This document shows, piece by piece, positions 38,628 through 49,948 of a stretch of DNA of 50,000 nt. Position 1 is the first letter of the stretch. Each line of letters begins with the position of its first letter. The notes beneath the pieces were generated by a model that ran no database searches, was not told the origin of the DNA, and worked only from the letters and a program-made list of their open reading frames with translations. The stretch comes from Owenia fusiformis (lineage: Eukaryota > Annelida > Polychaeta > Sabellida > Oweniidae), in contig CAIIXF020000810.1 of assembly GCA_903813345.2 (NCBI GenBank), positions 1 through 50,000 on the forward strand, written 5' to 3'. A program made the translations under genes and the position numbers.

Positions 38628-40529
38628 TCATATTATTCTAAGTCCTTCATTGACTTTCTCCTCTGGATTTCCCCCTTCCAACAGAAATGGTTTGAATCCT
38701 TTCTCATATCCATCTAGCATGTATACTAGTCTTTTAATATTACCCAAGGTGTTTTCTAACTCAGAGTTATTGTCCATCATGAAGAGGACGGTCTCACTAG
38801 CTGTCAACAGTGCTAAATTGTGATGAGCAGATCCACTCGCTTTGTCCCATGCGATTCCACCTTGATCAGGGAAGCCTTCTCGTAATATATTGAAGGTTTC
38901 ATTGGCAATTTGTAAAATGCATCGCGAAGCAGCGCTTTGATGATGAGCTCGTATAGGCCAAGTGGAGGTTTGCCAGAACATTAATTCGACTCTCTCTTTG
39001 TCTAAAGGGAGCATAAATCGGGTTCTTTCATTGTCTCTAATAAATTGTCTCATAAACTGGTACGTACCTTGTTTGAGAACTTGAATATAGACTATCGGTA
39101 TTCGATCGGTCTGTTCTCGTGGATGGGCTGGGCCTTTAATTACCCAACCTGATATAAAACTGTCTAGCATTACAGGAGCAATGCTAACACCATCGTAATT
39201 GTTCAGGAGCATCACCTTGACCACTGTAGCAGCTTCCTCTAACCAGGATATTGTGGTTAGAAAATCTCGGTTTTCAATCATTTCTGCTAATGATGTTGAA
39301 GTGTCTTTACAAAGGTGATCAAATCGTTTATAGCTCTGTTCAGACATCTTCACTTTGGAAGCTAAGCTGTTGAATCTGGTCATTCTTTCTAGGAGAATTG
39401 GTACTTTGGTATTTACACCTTTAATAGGTGCAGTATTGTCCTGATGTTTCCAGACTTTAGGGTCTAGAGCAGAAACTTTTCTCATATGTCCTTTTCCCGA
39501 AGGCCTGCTAGAATGTGCATATTCTCTTTGGTTAACTCCAAATAAGAATTTCATATTTTCAGTGAATGCTTCATTAGCAACTACTTTCCAATCCTTTGAT
39601 TCCAAAAAGAGTAGCGAATCTCTTACCGCCCTCATTAAATAATGGTTTGACTCTGACTCCATGACTATATCCAATAGTCTCTTTCCACAACTGCTCCAAA
39701 GAGTCTTTCCTGACCTTTCAAAAGTCATTCCTGCTATTCCTGCAGGACAAACAGTATTCATAGTGGCAGGTTCTCCCACCTCTATTGAACTTCCATCACA
39801 ATGTACTAAATCAGGCCATTTTTCCTTTACTACTGCAGGACATATATTCCCTTGCGCAAAAGCATATTCAGTCAGGTCATTTAGGCCTTTGTCATTGAAA
39901 TTTTTCTCATATTCTCGAGAAAAGAAAAATGGTTTATTCTCCCAAAGTGTTGGAAGTTGACTTGATTCCATCATGACCTCTAATTGGAGCCTTGTATGCT
40001 CGTCCATCTTATTTCGCAAATTCACAAGATAATCTATTATCATTCGTTGTTGGAGATCTTCCAAATGTTTAAGGCTTTCATGATGGATGCTTGCACTCTC
40101 CAGACTGACTGCTACAATGCCCACTCTATGGTATATGTTTAAGTTCTCCAGCCTTTCTGCTTTGCGTTGATATGCCAGGTCTAAGCTATTGCTCAAGCGA
40201 CCATATGATACACATATCTCTAACATCTGATTTTCTGATTCAGACCTTTTATTCAGAAGAGGATCGCGCGTTATGCGACCTTCAGAATCTATATAATGTT
40301 GAACCACGTCTGGCTCATAATTGTCTACTGGATTCTGTACCACTTTGGTGATAATTGAATTTTTGATTCCTTTGTCGGTCCTCCCGTCTATTACTATTAT
40401 GCTAGGCTTTCTGTCTAAGTCTCTGTGCTGGTCTGCGATTTGGCAACAAATCTCGAAATGTATTCCCCATTTTAAGAGAGAAATCTCTGATTCTGCTGGA
40501 GTTAACGTATCTTTATGAGCTACGCTCAT
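38628..40529 (-). CDS. PA: C21: PA-like polymerase subunit, full length (L308F, N401K)
   Basis: An intact 633-aa copy with the same amino-acid changes as C10 and the same silent changes at S14 and S152. Confidence 0.82.
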   Translation of the reverse strand: MSVAHKDTLTPAESEISLLKWGIHFEICCQIADQHRDLDRKPSIIVIDGRTDKGIKNSIITKVVQNPVDNYEPDVVQHYIDSEGRITRDPLLNKRSESENQMLEICVSYGRLSNSLDLAYQRKAERLENLNIYHRVGIVAVSLESASIHHESLKHLEDLQQRMIIDYLVNLRNKMDEHTRLQLEVMMESSQLPTLWENKPFFFSREYEKNFNDKGLNDLTEYAFAQGNICPAVVKEKWPDLVHCDGSSIEVGEPATMNTVCPAGIAGMTFERSGKTLWSSCGKRLLDIVMESESNHYLMRAVRDSLLFLESKDWKVVANEAFTENMKFLFGVNQREYAHSSRPSGKGHMRKVSALDPKVWKHQDNTAPIKGVNTKVPILLERMTRFNSLASKVKMSEQSYKRFDHLCKDTSTSLAEMIENRDFLTTISWLEEAATVVKVMLLNNYDGVSIAPVMLDSFISGWVIKGPAHPREQTDRIPIVYIQVLKQGTYQFMRQFIRDNERTRFMLPLDKERVELMFWQTSTWPIRAHHQSAASRCILQIANETFNILREGFPDQGGIAWDKASGSAHHNLALLTASETVLFMMDNNSELENTLGNIKRLVYMLDGYEKGFKPFLLEGGNPEEKVNEGLRII

Positions 40530-40599
40530 TAATTAATTAATTAATTACGAACCAATTGGTTCTTTCTAATATTATAAGACTCAGCCAGGAAAAGGCTCA

Positions 40600-42501
40600 T
40601 CATATTATTCTAAGTCCTTCATTGACTTTCTCCTCTGGATTTCCCCCTTCCAACAGAAATGGTTTGAATCCTTTCTCATATCCATCTAGCATGTATACTA
40701 GTCTTTTAATATTACCCAAGGTGTTTTCTAACTCAGAGTTATTGTCCATCATGAAGAGGACGGTCTCACTAGCTGTCAACAGTGCTAAATTGTGATGAGC
40801 AGATCCACTCGCTTTGTCCCATGCGATTCCACCTTGATCAGGGAAGCCTTCTCGTAATATATTGAAGGTTTCATTGGCAATTTGTAAAATGCATCGCGAA
40901 GCAGCGCTTTGATGATGAGCTCGTATAGGCCAAGTGGAGGTTTGCCAGAACATTAATTCGACTCTCTCTTTGTCTAAAGGGAGCATAAATCGGGTTCTTT
41001 CATTGTCTCTAATAAATTGTCTCATAAACTGGTACGTACCTTGTTTGAGAACTTGAATATAGACTATCGGTATTCGATCGGTCTGTTCTCGTGGATGGGC
41101 TGGGCCTTTAATTACCCAACCTGATATAAAACTGTCTAGCATTACAGGAGCAATGCTAACACCATCGTAATTGTTCAGGAGCATCACCTTGACCACTGTA
41201 GCAGCTTCCTCTAACCAGGATATTGTGGTTAGAAAATCTCGGTTTTCAATCATTTCTGCTAATGATGTTGAAGTGTCTTTACAAAGGTGATCAAATCGAT
41301 TATAGCTCTGTTCAGACATCTTCACTTTGGAAGCTAAGCTGTTGAATCTGGTCATTCTTTCTAGGAGAATTGGTACTTTGGTATTTACACCTTTAATAGG
41401 TGCAGTATTGTCCTGATGTTTCCAGACTTTAGGGTCTAGAGCAGAAACTTTTCTCATATGTCCTTTTCCCAAAGGCCTGCTAGAATGTGCATATTCTCTT
41501 TGGTTAACTCCAAATAAGAATTTCATATTTTCAGTGAATGCTTCATTAGCAACTACTTTCCAATCCTTTGATTCCAAAAGGAGTAGCGAATCTCTTACCG
41601 CCCTCATTAAATAATGGTTTGACTCTGACTCCATGACTATATCCAATAGTCTCTTTCCACAACTGCTCCAAAGAGTCTTTCCTGACCTTTCAAAAGTCAT
41701 TCCTGCTATTCCTGCAGGACAAACAGTATTCATAGTGGCAGGTTCTCCCACCTCTATTGAACTTCCATCACAATGTACTAAATCAGGCCATTTTTCCTTT
41801 ACTACTGCAGGACATATATTCCCTTGCGCAAAAGCATATTCAGTCAGGTCATTTAGGCCTTTGTCATTGAAATTTTTCTCATATTCTCGAGAAAAGAAAA
41901 ATGGTTTATTCTCCCAAAGTGTTGGAAGTTGACTTGATTCCATCATGACCTCTAATTGGAGCCTTGTATGCTCGTCCATCTTATTTCGCAAATTCACAAG
42001 ATAATCTATTATCATTCGTTGTTGGAGATCTTCCAAATGTTTAAGACTTTCATGATGGATGCTTGCACTCTCCAGACTGACTGCTACAATGCCCACTCTA
42101 TGGTATATGTTTAAGTTCTCCAGCCTTTCTGCTTTGCGTTGATATGCCAGGTCTAAGCTATTGCTCAAGCGACCATATGATACACATATCTCTAACATCT
42201 GATTTTCTGATTCAGACCTTTTATTCAGAAGAGGATCGCGCGTTATGCGACCTTCAGAATCTATATAATGTTGAACCACGTCTGGCTCATAATTGTCTAC
42301 TGGATTCTGTACCACTTTGGTGATAATTGAATTTTTGATTCCTTTGTCGGTCCTCCCGTCTATTACTATTATGCTAGGCTTTCTGTCTAAGTCTCTGTGC
42401 TGGTCTGCGATTTGGCAACAAATCTCGAAATGTATTCCCCATTTTAAGAGAGAAATCTCCGATTCTGCTGGAGTTAACGTATCTTTATGAGCTACGCTCA
42501 T
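40600..42501 (-). CDS. PA: C22: PA-like polymerase subunit, full length (S344L)
   Basis: An intact 633-aa copy with S344L only, the HOR-3 counterpart of C2 and C11. Confidence 0.82.
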   Translation of the reverse strand: MSVAHKDTLTPAESEISLLKWGIHFEICCQIADQHRDLDRKPSIIVIDGRTDKGIKNSIITKVVQNPVDNYEPDVVQHYIDSEGRITRDPLLNKRSESENQMLEICVSYGRLSNSLDLAYQRKAERLENLNIYHRVGIVAVSLESASIHHESLKHLEDLQQRMIIDYLVNLRNKMDEHTRLQLEVMMESSQLPTLWENKPFFFSREYEKNFNDKGLNDLTEYAFAQGNICPAVVKEKWPDLVHCDGSSIEVGEPATMNTVCPAGIAGMTFERSGKTLWSSCGKRLLDIVMESESNHYLMRAVRDSLLLLESKDWKVVANEAFTENMKFLFGVNQREYAHSSRPLGKGHMRKVSALDPKVWKHQDNTAPIKGVNTKVPILLERMTRFNSLASKVKMSEQSYNRFDHLCKDTSTSLAEMIENRDFLTTISWLEEAATVVKVMLLNNYDGVSIAPVMLDSFISGWVIKGPAHPREQTDRIPIVYIQVLKQGTYQFMRQFIRDNERTRFMLPLDKERVELMFWQTSTWPIRAHHQSAASRCILQIANETFNILREGFPDQGGIAWDKASGSAHHNLALLTASETVLFMMDNNSELENTLGNIKRLVYMLDGYEKGFKPFLLEGGNPEEKVNEGLRII

Positions 42502-42571
42502 TAATTAATTAATTAATTACGAACCAATTGGTTCTTTCTAATATTATAAGACTCAGCCAGGAAAAGGCTCA

Positions 42572-44473
42572 TCATATTATTCTAAGTCCTTCATTGACTT
42601 TCTCCTCTGGATTTCCCCCTTCCAACAGAAATGGTTTGAATCCTTTCTCATATCCATCTAGCATGTATACTAGTCTTTTAATATTACCCAAGGTGTTTTC
42701 TAAATCAGAGTTATTGTCCATCATGAAGAGGACGGTCTCACTAGCTGTCAACAGTGCTAAATTGTGATGAGCAGATCCACTCGCTTTGTCCCATGCGATT
42801 CCACCTTGATCAGGGAAGCCTTCTCGTAATATATTGAAGGTTTCATTGGCAATTTGTAAAATGCATCGCGAAGCAGCGCTTTGATGATGAGCTCGTATAG
42901 GCCAAGTGGAGGTTTGCCAGAACATTAATTCGACTCTCTCTTTGTCTAAAGGGAGCATAAATCGGGTTCTTTCATTGTCTCTAATAAATTGTCTCATAAA
43001 CTGGTACGTACCTTGTTTGAGAACTTGAATATAGACTATCGGTATTCGATCGGTCTGTTCTCGTGGATGGGCTGGGCCTTTAATTACCCAACCTGATATA
43101 AAACTGTCTAGCATTACAGGAGCAATGCTAACACCATCGTAATTGTTCAGGAGCATCACCTTGACCACTGTAGCAGCTTCCTCTAACCAGGATATTGTGG
43201 TTAGAAAATCTCGGTTTTCAATCATTTCTGCTAATGATGTTGAAGTGTCTTTACAAAGGTGATCAAATCGATTATAGATCTGTTCAGACATCTTCACTTT
43301 GGAAGCTAAGCTGTTGAATCTGGTCATTCTTTCTAGGAGAATTGGTACTTTGGTATTTACACCTTTAATAGGTGCAGTATTGTCCTGATGTTTCCAGACT
43401 TTAGGGTCTAGAGCAGAAACTTTTCTCATATGTCCTTTTCCCGAAGGCCTGCTAGAATGTGCATATTCTCTTTGGTTAACTCCAAATAAGAATTTCATAT
43501 TTTCAGTGAATGCTTCATTAGCAACTACTTTCCAATCCTTTGATTCCAAAAGGAGTAGCAAATCTCTTACCGCCCTCATTAAATAATGGTTTGACTCTGA
43601 CTCCATGACTATATCCAATAGTCTCTTTCCACAACTGCTCCAAAGAGTCTTTCCTGACCTTTCAAAAGTCATTCCTGCTATTCCTGCAGGACAAACAGTA
43701 TTCATAGTGGCAGGTTCTCCCACCTCTATTGAACTTCCATCACAATGTACTAAATCAGGCCATTTTTCCTTTACTACTGCAGGACATATATTCCCTTGCG
43801 CAAAAGCATATTCAGTCAGGTCATTTAGGCCTTTGTCATTGAAATTTTTCTCATATTCTCGAGAAAAGAAAAATGGTTTATTCTCCCAAAGTGTTGGAAG
43901 TTGACTTGATTCCATCATGACCTCTAATTGGAGCCTTGTATGCTCGTCCATCTTATTTCGCAAATTCACAAGATAATCTATTATCATTCGTTGTTGGAGA
44001 TCTTCCAAATGTTTAAGACTTTCATGATGGATGCTTGCACTCTCCAGACTGACTGCTACAATGCCCACTCTATGGTATATGTTTAAGTTCTCCAGCCTTT
44101 CTGCTTTGCGTTGATATGCCAGGTCTAAGCTATTGCTCAAGCGACCATATGATACACATATCTCTAACATCTGATTTTCTGATTCAGACCTTTTATTCAG
44201 AAGAGGATCGCGCGTTATGCGACCTTCAGAATCTATATAATGTTGAACCACGTCTGGCTCATAATTGTCTACTGGATTCTGTACCACTTTGGTGATAATT
44301 GAATTTTTGATTCCTTTGTCGGTCCTCCCGTCTATTACTATTATGCTAGGCTTTCTGTCTAAGTCTCTGTGCTGGTCTGCGATTTGGCAACAAATCTCGA
44401 AATGTATTCCCCATTTTAAGAGAGAAATCTCCGATTCTGCTGGAGTTAACGTATCTTTATGAGCTACGCTCAT
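42572..44473 (-). CDS. PA: C23: PA-like polymerase subunit, full length (S305L, S399I, E590D)
   Basis: An intact 633-aa copy with all three changes of C12, including S305L (plus-strand agcaaatc near 43559). Confidence 0.82.
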   Translation of the reverse strand: MSVAHKDTLTPAESEISLLKWGIHFEICCQIADQHRDLDRKPSIIVIDGRTDKGIKNSIITKVVQNPVDNYEPDVVQHYIDSEGRITRDPLLNKRSESENQMLEICVSYGRLSNSLDLAYQRKAERLENLNIYHRVGIVAVSLESASIHHESLKHLEDLQQRMIIDYLVNLRNKMDEHTRLQLEVMMESSQLPTLWENKPFFFSREYEKNFNDKGLNDLTEYAFAQGNICPAVVKEKWPDLVHCDGSSIEVGEPATMNTVCPAGIAGMTFERSGKTLWSSCGKRLLDIVMESESNHYLMRAVRDLLLLLESKDWKVVANEAFTENMKFLFGVNQREYAHSSRPSGKGHMRKVSALDPKVWKHQDNTAPIKGVNTKVPILLERMTRFNSLASKVKMSEQIYNRFDHLCKDTSTSLAEMIENRDFLTTISWLEEAATVVKVMLLNNYDGVSIAPVMLDSFISGWVIKGPAHPREQTDRIPIVYIQVLKQGTYQFMRQFIRDNERTRFMLPLDKERVELMFWQTSTWPIRAHHQSAASRCILQIANETFNILREGFPDQGGIAWDKASGSAHHNLALLTASETVLFMMDNNSDLENTLGNIKRLVYMLDGYEKGFKPFLLEGGNPEEKVNEGLRII

Positions 44474-44543
44474 TAATTAATTAATTAATTACGAACCAAT
44501 TGGTTCTTTCTAATATTATAAGACTCAGCCAGGAAAAGGCTCA

Positions 44544-46445
44544 TCATATTATTCTAAGTCCTTCATTGACTTTCTCCTCTGGATTTCCCCCTTCCAACAG
44601 AAATGGTTTGAATCCTTTCTCATATCCATCTAGCATGTATACTAGTCTTTTAATATTACCCAAGGTGTTTTCTAACTCAGAGTTATTGTCCATCATGAAG
44701 AGGACGGTCTCACTAGCTGTCAACAGTGCTAAATTGTGATGAGCAGATCCACTCGCTTTGTCCCATGCGATTCCACCTTGATCAGGGAAGCCTTCTCGTA
44801 ATATATTGAAGGTTTCATTGGCAATTTGTAAAATGCATCGCGAAGTAGCGCTTTGATGATGAGCTCGTATAGGCCAAGTGGAGGTTTGCCAGAACATTAA
44901 TTCGACTCTCTCTTTGTCTAAAGGGAGCATAAATCGGGTTCTTTCATTGTCTCTAATAAATTGTCTCATAAACTGGTACGTACCTTGTTTGAGAACTTGA
45001 ATATAGACTATCGGTATTCGATCGGTCTGTTCTCGTGGATGGGCTGGGCCTTTAATTACCCAACCTGATATAAAACTGTCTAGCATTACAGGAGCAATGC
45101 TAACACCATCGTAATTGTTCAGGAGCATCACCTTGACCACTGTAGCAGCTTCCTCTAACCAGGATATTGTGGTTAGAAAATCTCGGTTTTCAATCATTTC
45201 TGCTAATGATGTTGAAGTGTCTTTACAAAGGTGATCAAATCGATTATAGCTCTGTTCAGACATCTTCACTTTGGAAGCTTAGCTGTTGAATCTGGTCATT
45301 CTTTCTAGGAGAATTGGTACTTTGGTATTTACACCTTTAATAGGTGCAGTATTGTCCTGATGTTTCCAGACTTTAGGGTCTAGAGCAGAAACTTTTCTCA
45401 TATGTCCTTTTCCCGAAGGCCTGCTAGAATGTGCATATTCTCTTTGGTTAACTCCAAATAAGAATTTCATATTTTCAGTGAATGCTTCATTAGCAACTAC
45501 TTTCCAATCCTTTGATTCCAAAAGGAGTAGCGAATCTCTTACCGCCCTCATTAAATAATGGTTTGACTCTGACTCCATGACTATATCCAATAGTCTCTTT
45601 CCACAACTGCTCCAAAGAGTCTTTCCTGACCTTTCAAAAGTCATTCCTGCTATTCCTGCAGGACAAACAGTATTCATAGTGGCAGGTTCTCCCACCTCTA
45701 TTGAACTTCCATCACAATGTACTAAATCAGGCCATTTTTCCTTTACTACTGCAGGACATATATTCCCTTGCGCAAAAGCATATTCAGTCAGGTCATTTAG
45801 GCCTTTGTCATTGAAATTTTTCTCATATTCTCGAGAAAAGAAAAATGGTTTATTCTCCCAAAGTGTTGGAAGTTGACTTGATTCCATCATGACCTCTAAT
45901 TGGAGCCTTGTATGCTCGTCCATCTTATTTCGCAAATTCACAAGATAATCTATTATCATTCGTTGTTGGAGATCTTCCAAATGTTTAAGACTTTCATGAT
46001 GGATGCTTGCACTCTCCAGACTGACTGCTACAATGCCCACTCTATGGTATATGTTTAAGTTCTCCAGCCTTTCTGCTTTGCGTTGATATGCCAGGTCTAA
46101 GCTATTGCTCAAGCGACCATATGATACACATATCTCTAACATCTGATTTTCTGATTCAGACCTTTTATTCAGAAGAGGATCGCGCGTTATCCGACCTTCA
46201 GAATCTATATAATGTTGAACCACGTCTGGCTCATAATTGTCTACTGGATTCTGTACCACTTTGGTGATAATTGAATTTTTGATTCCTTTGTCGGTCCTCC
46301 CGTCTATTACTATTATGCTAGGCTTTCTGTCTAAGTCTCTGTGCTGGTCTGCGATTTGGCAACAAATCTCGAAATGTATTCCCCATTTTAAGAGAGAAAT
46401 CTCCGATTCTGCTGGAGTTAACGTATCTTTATGAGCTACGCTCAT
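44544..46445 (-). pseudogene. PA: C24: PA-like copy broken by a nonsense mutation at codon 389
   Basis: It has the same TAA at codon 389 (45279-45281, changed base 45280) as C13, with A534T and the silent R85 change. The translated part is 388 residues. Unlike C13, the next unit to its right is the 486-aa copy, with no inserted block between them. Confidence 0.88.
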
Positions 46446-46515
46446 TAATTAATTAATTAATTACGAACCAATTGGTTCTTTCTAATATTATAAGACTCAG
46501 CCAGGAAAAGGCTCA

Positions 46516-47976
46516 TCATATCATTCTAAGTCCTTCATTGACTTTCTCCTCTGGATTTCCCCCTTCCAACAGAAATGGTTTGAATCCTTTCTCATATCCA
46601 TCTAGCATGTATACTAGTCTTTTAATATTACCCAAGGTGTTTTCTAACTCAGAGTTATTGTCCATCATGAAGAGGACGGTCTCACTAGCTGTCAACAGTG
46701 CTAAATTGTGATGAGCAGATCCACTCGCTTTGTCCCATGCGATTCCACCTTGATCAGGGAAGCCTTCTCGTAATATATTGAAGGTTTCATTGGCAATTTG
46801 TAAAATGCATCGCGAAGCAGCGCTTTGATGATGAGCTCGTATAGGCCAAGTGGAGGTTTGCCAGAACATTAATTCGACTCTCTCTTTGTCTAAAGGGAGC
46901 ATAAATCGGGTTCTTTCATTGTCTCTAATAAATTGTCTCATAAACTGGTACGTACCTTGTTTGAGAACTTGAATATAGACTATCGGTATTCGATCGGTCT
47001 GTTCTCGTGGATGGGCTGGGCCTTTAATTACCCAACCTGATATAAAACTGTCTAGCATTACAGGAGCAATGCTAACACCATCGTAATTGTTCAGGAGCAT
47101 CACCTTGACCACTGTAGCAGCTTCCTCTAACCAGGATATTGTGGTTAGAAAATCTCGGTTTTCAATCATTTCTGCTAATGATGTTGAAGTGTCTTTACAA
47201 AGGTGATCAAATCGATTATAGCTCTGTTCAGACATCTTCACTTTGGAAGCTAAGCTGTTGAATCTGGTCATTCTTTCTAGGAGAATTGGTACTTTGGTAT
47301 TTACACCTTTAATAGGTGCAGTATTGTCCTGATGTTTCCAGACTTTAGGGTCTAGAGCAGAAACTTTTCTCATATGTCCTTTTCCCGAAGGCCTGCTAGA
47401 ATGTGCATATTCTCTTTGGTTAACTCCAAATAAGAGCCTTGTATGCTCGTCCATCTTATTTCGCAAATTCACAAGATAATCTATTATCATTCGTTGTTGG
47501 AGATCTTCCAAATGTTTAAGACTTTCATGATGGATGCTTGCACTCTCCAGACTGACTGCTACAATGCCCACTCTATGGTATATGTTTAAGTTCTCCAGCC
47601 TTTCTGCTTTGCGTTGATATGCCAGGTCTAAGCTATTGCTCAAGCGACCATATGATACACATATCTCTAACATCTGATTTTCTGATTCAGACCTTTTATT
47701 CAGAAGAGGATCGCGCGTTATGCGACCTTCAGAATCTATATAATGTTGAACCACGTCTGGCTCATAATTGTCTACTGGATTCTGTACCACTTTGGTGATA
47801 ATTGAATTTTTGATTCCTTTGTCGGTCCTCCCGTCTATTACTATTATGCTAGGCTTTCTGTCTAAGTCTCTGTGCTGGTCTGCGATTTGGCAACAAATCT
47901 CGAAATGTATTCCCCATTTTAAGAGAGAAATCTCCGATTCTGCTGGAGTTAACGTATCTTTATTAGCTACGCTCAT
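46516..47976 (-). CDS. PA: C25: PA-like ORF with 441 bp in-frame internal deletion (486 aa)
   Basis: The join (47434-47435), H5N and I632M are the same as in C7 and C18. At the 20,764 bp offset its left part aligns with C14, which is full length. The HOR-2/HOR-3 match therefore ends inside this unit at the deletion. Confidence 0.75.
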   Translation of the reverse strand: MSVANKDTLTPAESEISLLKWGIHFEICCQIADQHRDLDRKPSIIVIDGRTDKGIKNSIITKVVQNPVDNYEPDVVQHYIDSEGRITRDPLLNKRSESENQMLEICVSYGRLSNSLDLAYQRKAERLENLNIYHRVGIVAVSLESASIHHESLKHLEDLQQRMIIDYLVNLRNKMDEHTRLLFGVNQREYAHSSRPSGKGHMRKVSALDPKVWKHQDNTAPIKGVNTKVPILLERMTRFNSLASKVKMSEQSYNRFDHLCKDTSTSLAEMIENRDFLTTISWLEEAATVVKVMLLNNYDGVSIAPVMLDSFISGWVIKGPAHPREQTDRIPIVYIQVLKQGTYQFMRQFIRDNERTRFMLPLDKERVELMFWQTSTWPIRAHHQSAASRCILQIANETFNILREGFPDQGGIAWDKASGSAHHNLALLTASETVLFMMDNNSELENTLGNIKRLVYMLDGYEKGFKPFLLEGGNPEEKVNEGLRMI

Positions 47977-48046
47977 TAATTAATTAATTAATTACGAACC
48001 AATTGGTTCTTTCTAATATTATAAGACTCAGCCAGGAAAAGGCTCA

Positions 48047-49948
48047 TCATATTATTCTAAGTCCTTCATTGACTTTCTCCTCTGGATTTCCCCCTTCCAA
48101 CAGAAATGGTTTGAATCCTTTCTCATATCCATCTAGCATGTATACTAGTCTTTTAATATTACCCAAGGTGTTTTCTAACTCAGAGTTATTGTCCATCATG
48201 AAGAGGACGGTCTCACTAGCTGTCAACAGTGCTAAATTGTGATGAGCAGATCCACTCGCTTTGTCCCATGCGATTCCACCTTGATCAGGGAAGCCTTCTC
48301 GTAATATATTGAAGGTTTCATTGGCAATTTGTAAAATGCATCGCGAAGCAGCGCTTTGATGATGAGCTCGTATAGGCCAAGTGGAGGTTTGCCAGAACAT
48401 TAATTCGACTCTCTCTTTGTCTAAAGGGAGCATAAATCGGGTTCTTTCATTGTCTCTTATAAATTGTCTCATAAACTGGTACGTACCTTGTTTGAGAACT
48501 TGAATATAGACTATCGGTATTCGATCGGTCTGTTCTCGTGGATGGGCTGGGCCTTTAATTACCCAACCTGATATAAAACTGTCTAGCATTACAGGAGCAA
48601 TGCTAACACCATCGTAATTGTTCAGGAGCATCACCTTGACCACTGTAGCAGCTTCCTCTAACCAGGATATTGTGGTTAGAAAATCTCGGTTTTCAATCAT
48701 TTCTGCTAATGATGTTGAAGTGTCTTTACAAAGGTGATCAAATCGATTATAGCTCTGTTCAGACATCTTCACTTTGGAAGCTAAGCTGTTGAATCTGGTC
48801 ATTCTTTCTAGGAGAATTGGTACTTTGGTATTTACACCTTTAATAGGTGCAGTATTGTCCTGATGTTTCCAGACTTTAGGGTCTAGAGCAGAAACTTTTC
48901 TCATATGTCCTTTTCCCGAAGGCCTGCTAGAATGTGCATATTCTCTTTGGTTAACTCCAAATAAGAATTTCATATTTTCAGTGAATGCTTCATTAGCAAC
49001 TACTTTCCAATCCTTTGATTCCAAAAGGAGTAGCGAATCTCTTACCGCCCTCATTAAATAATGGTTTGACTCTGACTCCATGACTATATCCAATAGTCTC
49101 TTTCCACAACTGCTCCAAAGAGTCTTTCCTGACCTTTCAAAAGTCATTCCTGCTATTCCTGCAGGACAAACAGTATTCATAGTGGCAGGTTCTCCCACCT
49201 CTATTGAACTTCCATCACAATGTACTAAATCAGGCCATTTTTCCTTTACTACTGCAGGACATATATTCCCTTGCGCAAAAGCATATTCAGTCAGGTCATT
49301 TAGGCCTTTGTCATTGAAATTTTTCTCATATTCTCGAGAAAAGAAAAATGGTTTATTCTCCCAAAGTGTTGGAAGTTGACTTGATTCCATCATGACCTCT
49401 AATTGGAGCCTTGTATGCTCGTCCATCTTATTTCGCAAATTCACAAGATAATCTATTATCATTCGTTGTTGGAGATCTTCCAAATGTTTAAGACTTTCAT
49501 GATGGATGCTTGCACTCTCCAGACTGACTGCTACAATGCCCACTCTATGGTATATGTTTAAGTTCTCCAGCCTTTCTGCTTTGCGTTGATATGCCAGGTC
49601 TAAGCTATTGCTCAAGCGACCATATGATACACATATCTCTAACATCTGATTTTCTGATTCAGACCTTTTATTCAGAAGAGGATCGCGCGTTATGCGACCT
49701 TCAGAATCTATATAATGTTGAACCACGTCTGGCTCATAATTGTCTACTGGATTCTGTACCACTTTGGTGATAATTGAATTTTTGATTCCTTTGTCCGTCC
49801 TCCCGTCTATTACTATTATGCTAGGCTTTCTGTCTAAGTCTCTGTGCTGGTCTGCGATTTGGCAACAAATCTCGAAATGTATTCCCCATTTTAAGAGAGA
49901 AATCTCCGATTCTGCTGGAGTTAACGTATCTTTATGAGCTACGCTCAT
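48047..49948 (-). CDS. PA: C26: PA-like polymerase subunit, full length, consensus protein
   Basis: An intact 633-aa copy with the majority protein and the silent I497 marker. It has one private change, g to c at 49796, silent at T51 (ACC to ACG). After its start codon only 52 bp of the next spacer fit in the window. Confidence 0.82.
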   Translation of the reverse strand: MSVAHKDTLTPAESEISLLKWGIHFEICCQIADQHRDLDRKPSIIVIDGRTDKGIKNSIITKVVQNPVDNYEPDVVQHYIDSEGRITRDPLLNKRSESENQMLEICVSYGRLSNSLDLAYQRKAERLENLNIYHRVGIVAVSLESASIHHESLKHLEDLQQRMIIDYLVNLRNKMDEHTRLQLEVMMESSQLPTLWENKPFFFSREYEKNFNDKGLNDLTEYAFAQGNICPAVVKEKWPDLVHCDGSSIEVGEPATMNTVCPAGIAGMTFERSGKTLWSSCGKRLLDIVMESESNHYLMRAVRDSLLLLESKDWKVVANEAFTENMKFLFGVNQREYAHSSRPSGKGHMRKVSALDPKVWKHQDNTAPIKGVNTKVPILLERMTRFNSLASKVKMSEQSYNRFDHLCKDTSTSLAEMIENRDFLTTISWLEEAATVVKVMLLNNYDGVSIAPVMLDSFISGWVIKGPAHPREQTDRIPIVYIQVLKQGTYQFMRQFIRDNERTRFMLPLDKERVELMFWQTSTWPIRAHHQSAASRCILQIANETFNILREGFPDQGGIAWDKASGSAHHNLALLTASETVLFMMDNNSELENTLGNIKRLVYMLDGYEKGFKPFLLEGGNPEEKVNEGLRII

